NCBI RefSeq assembly: GCF_900496995.4 | Contig: NC_044006.1 | Span: 19,118,214-19,182,213, forward strand | Source of the DNA: Aquila chrysaetos chrysaetos | Lineage: Eukaryota > Chordata > Aves > Accipitriformes > Accipitridae | Direction: 5' to 3' | DNA length: 64,000 nucleotides | Shown: piece after piece, positions 63,410 through 64,000 of the stretch | Numbering within the stretch: the stretch's first letter is position 1 | Layout: every line of letters begins with the position of its first letter | Made by a program: the position numbers and the translations under genes | The notes under the pieces: generated by a model | Database searches by the model: none | Told to the model about the DNA's origin: nothing | What the model saw: only the letters and a program-made list of their open reading frames with translations

Positions 63410-64000
63410 CTGCAGTGTTTGGTTGGTTGGTTTGGGTTTGTGGGTTTTTTTTTTTTGAGGAAAAAAAAGAGAGAGGGGATTCAGCCAGGACGAGAAAAAC
63501 TATTTTCCAAACAAAAGAAAAAAAGGGGGGGGGGGGCATTTGTCGCTCAGCTGCCCCCGCCTCTCTGACCAAGCACACCCGCAGATCCGCGCTCTTTCTT
63601 AGGCGTCAGCTCATCATTTGAGGGCGAGGGTGGCGATCCTGGCAGATGAGCCCGGAGCGGCCCCTCTCCCCGGGGAGAGATGCCCGGAGGGGGGCTGGCG
63701 GGGAGCAGCGCGGCCCCGCCGCATCGCCGCCCGGCTATTCCTCCGCTCCGCGGGGAGCGGAGGGGCAAGGAGGACCCTACGCGCTGCCCCCCACCCCCCC
63801 GTTAACCGAGGGTCTTCCATGGAAAGGTCACTATTTCTCATTAAAACGGGAGCGCTCGGCTCCGGGGCGGGGGGAGCTGAGGAGGGCCGGGCTCACGCTG
63901 GGGGACAACGGGCGGCTGCTCCTAAATCGGGCCGCTGGCAGAGAGCGTAACGCAGAAGGAGTCCGAGCGCGGTCGCGCAGGCTCTGTGCTTCCTCCGCGG
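63410..64000 (-). other. TBX20: TBX20 intron 1 (partial), exon 1 absent from window
   Basis: Upstream of the exon 2 acceptor, all three minus-strand frames were compared with the expected N-terminus (a PKPQLSSRANAFSIAALM-type sequence) and none matches. The open frames at 63547-63841 are GC-rich by-products. A G-tract of 12 lies at 63525-63536 on the plus strand. Part of this stretch could be an alternative non-coding first exon. Confidence 0.65.

Larger units (their letters stand above)
62920..64000 (-). promoter_or_regulatory. TBX20: CpG island at the 5' part of TBX20
   Basis: CpG density is high from about 62920 to the right edge, broken by AT-rich sequence at about 63390-63530. It covers exon 2 and part of intron 1. 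Developmental transcription-factor genes commonly have such extended islands. Because the first coding exon was not found here, the main promoter is probably further right, but an internal start just upstream of exon 2 is possible. No TATA element was identified. Confidence 0.75.

Noticed and set aside
63547..63841. Minus-strand open frames upstream of TBX20 exon 2 as a possible exon 1
   Set aside because: None of the frames resembles the known TBX20 N-terminus, and composition is CpG-island-like.

Overview
The window is animal nuclear DNA, most probably from a sauropsid and likely a bird. It is AT-rich and mostly non-coding. Its exons are bounded by GT/AG splice sites, it has CpG-island promoters, and it carries two decayed CR1-type LINE fragments of the kind common in birds, turtles and crocodilians. 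Nothing looks bacterial, viral or plasmid-derived, and no tRNA, rRNA or CRISPR array was seen. The species itself cannot be named from this sequence.

The main gene is TBX20, a T-box transcription factor of heart development, on the minus strand. Exons 2 to 8 can all be placed: 63175-63409, 61758-61922, 56418-56526, 50684-50842, 46941-47017, 35046-35155 and 30774-31114. All junctions are canonical and the frame stays open through every join. The T-box domain is complete. About 398 residues are encoded here. The first coding exon, which should carry the initiator ATG and roughly 42 residues, was not found and probably lies beyond the right edge. The right end (about 62920-64000) is a CpG island inside or next to intron 1.

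At the left, a second CpG island (about 3830-5160) holds the start of another minus-strand gene running off the left edge. Its first coding exon (4352-4646) and a likely 69-nt second exon (3308-3376) fit DPY19L1, an ER C-mannosyltransferase. Family resemblance supports this, and so does the gene order I recall from other vertebrates, where DPY19L1 and TBX20 are same-strand neighbours. The assignment is less certain than TBX20.

Layout from left to right: DPY19L1 intron 2, exon 2, intron 1 and promoter (1-5160); about 25 kb between genes with two CR1 fragments and a small isolated CpG-rich patch near 17.3 kb (5161-30773, the right part of which may include TBX20 3' UTR); then TBX20 (30774 to beyond 64000), with large introns 6, 4 and 3. 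The two genes lie head to tail. No functional link between their products is implied. The intronic and intergenic space contains several candidate regulatory stretches and a near-identical 93/94-bp sequence present twice in TBX20 intron 6. I found no convincing sign of a wholly new biological system.
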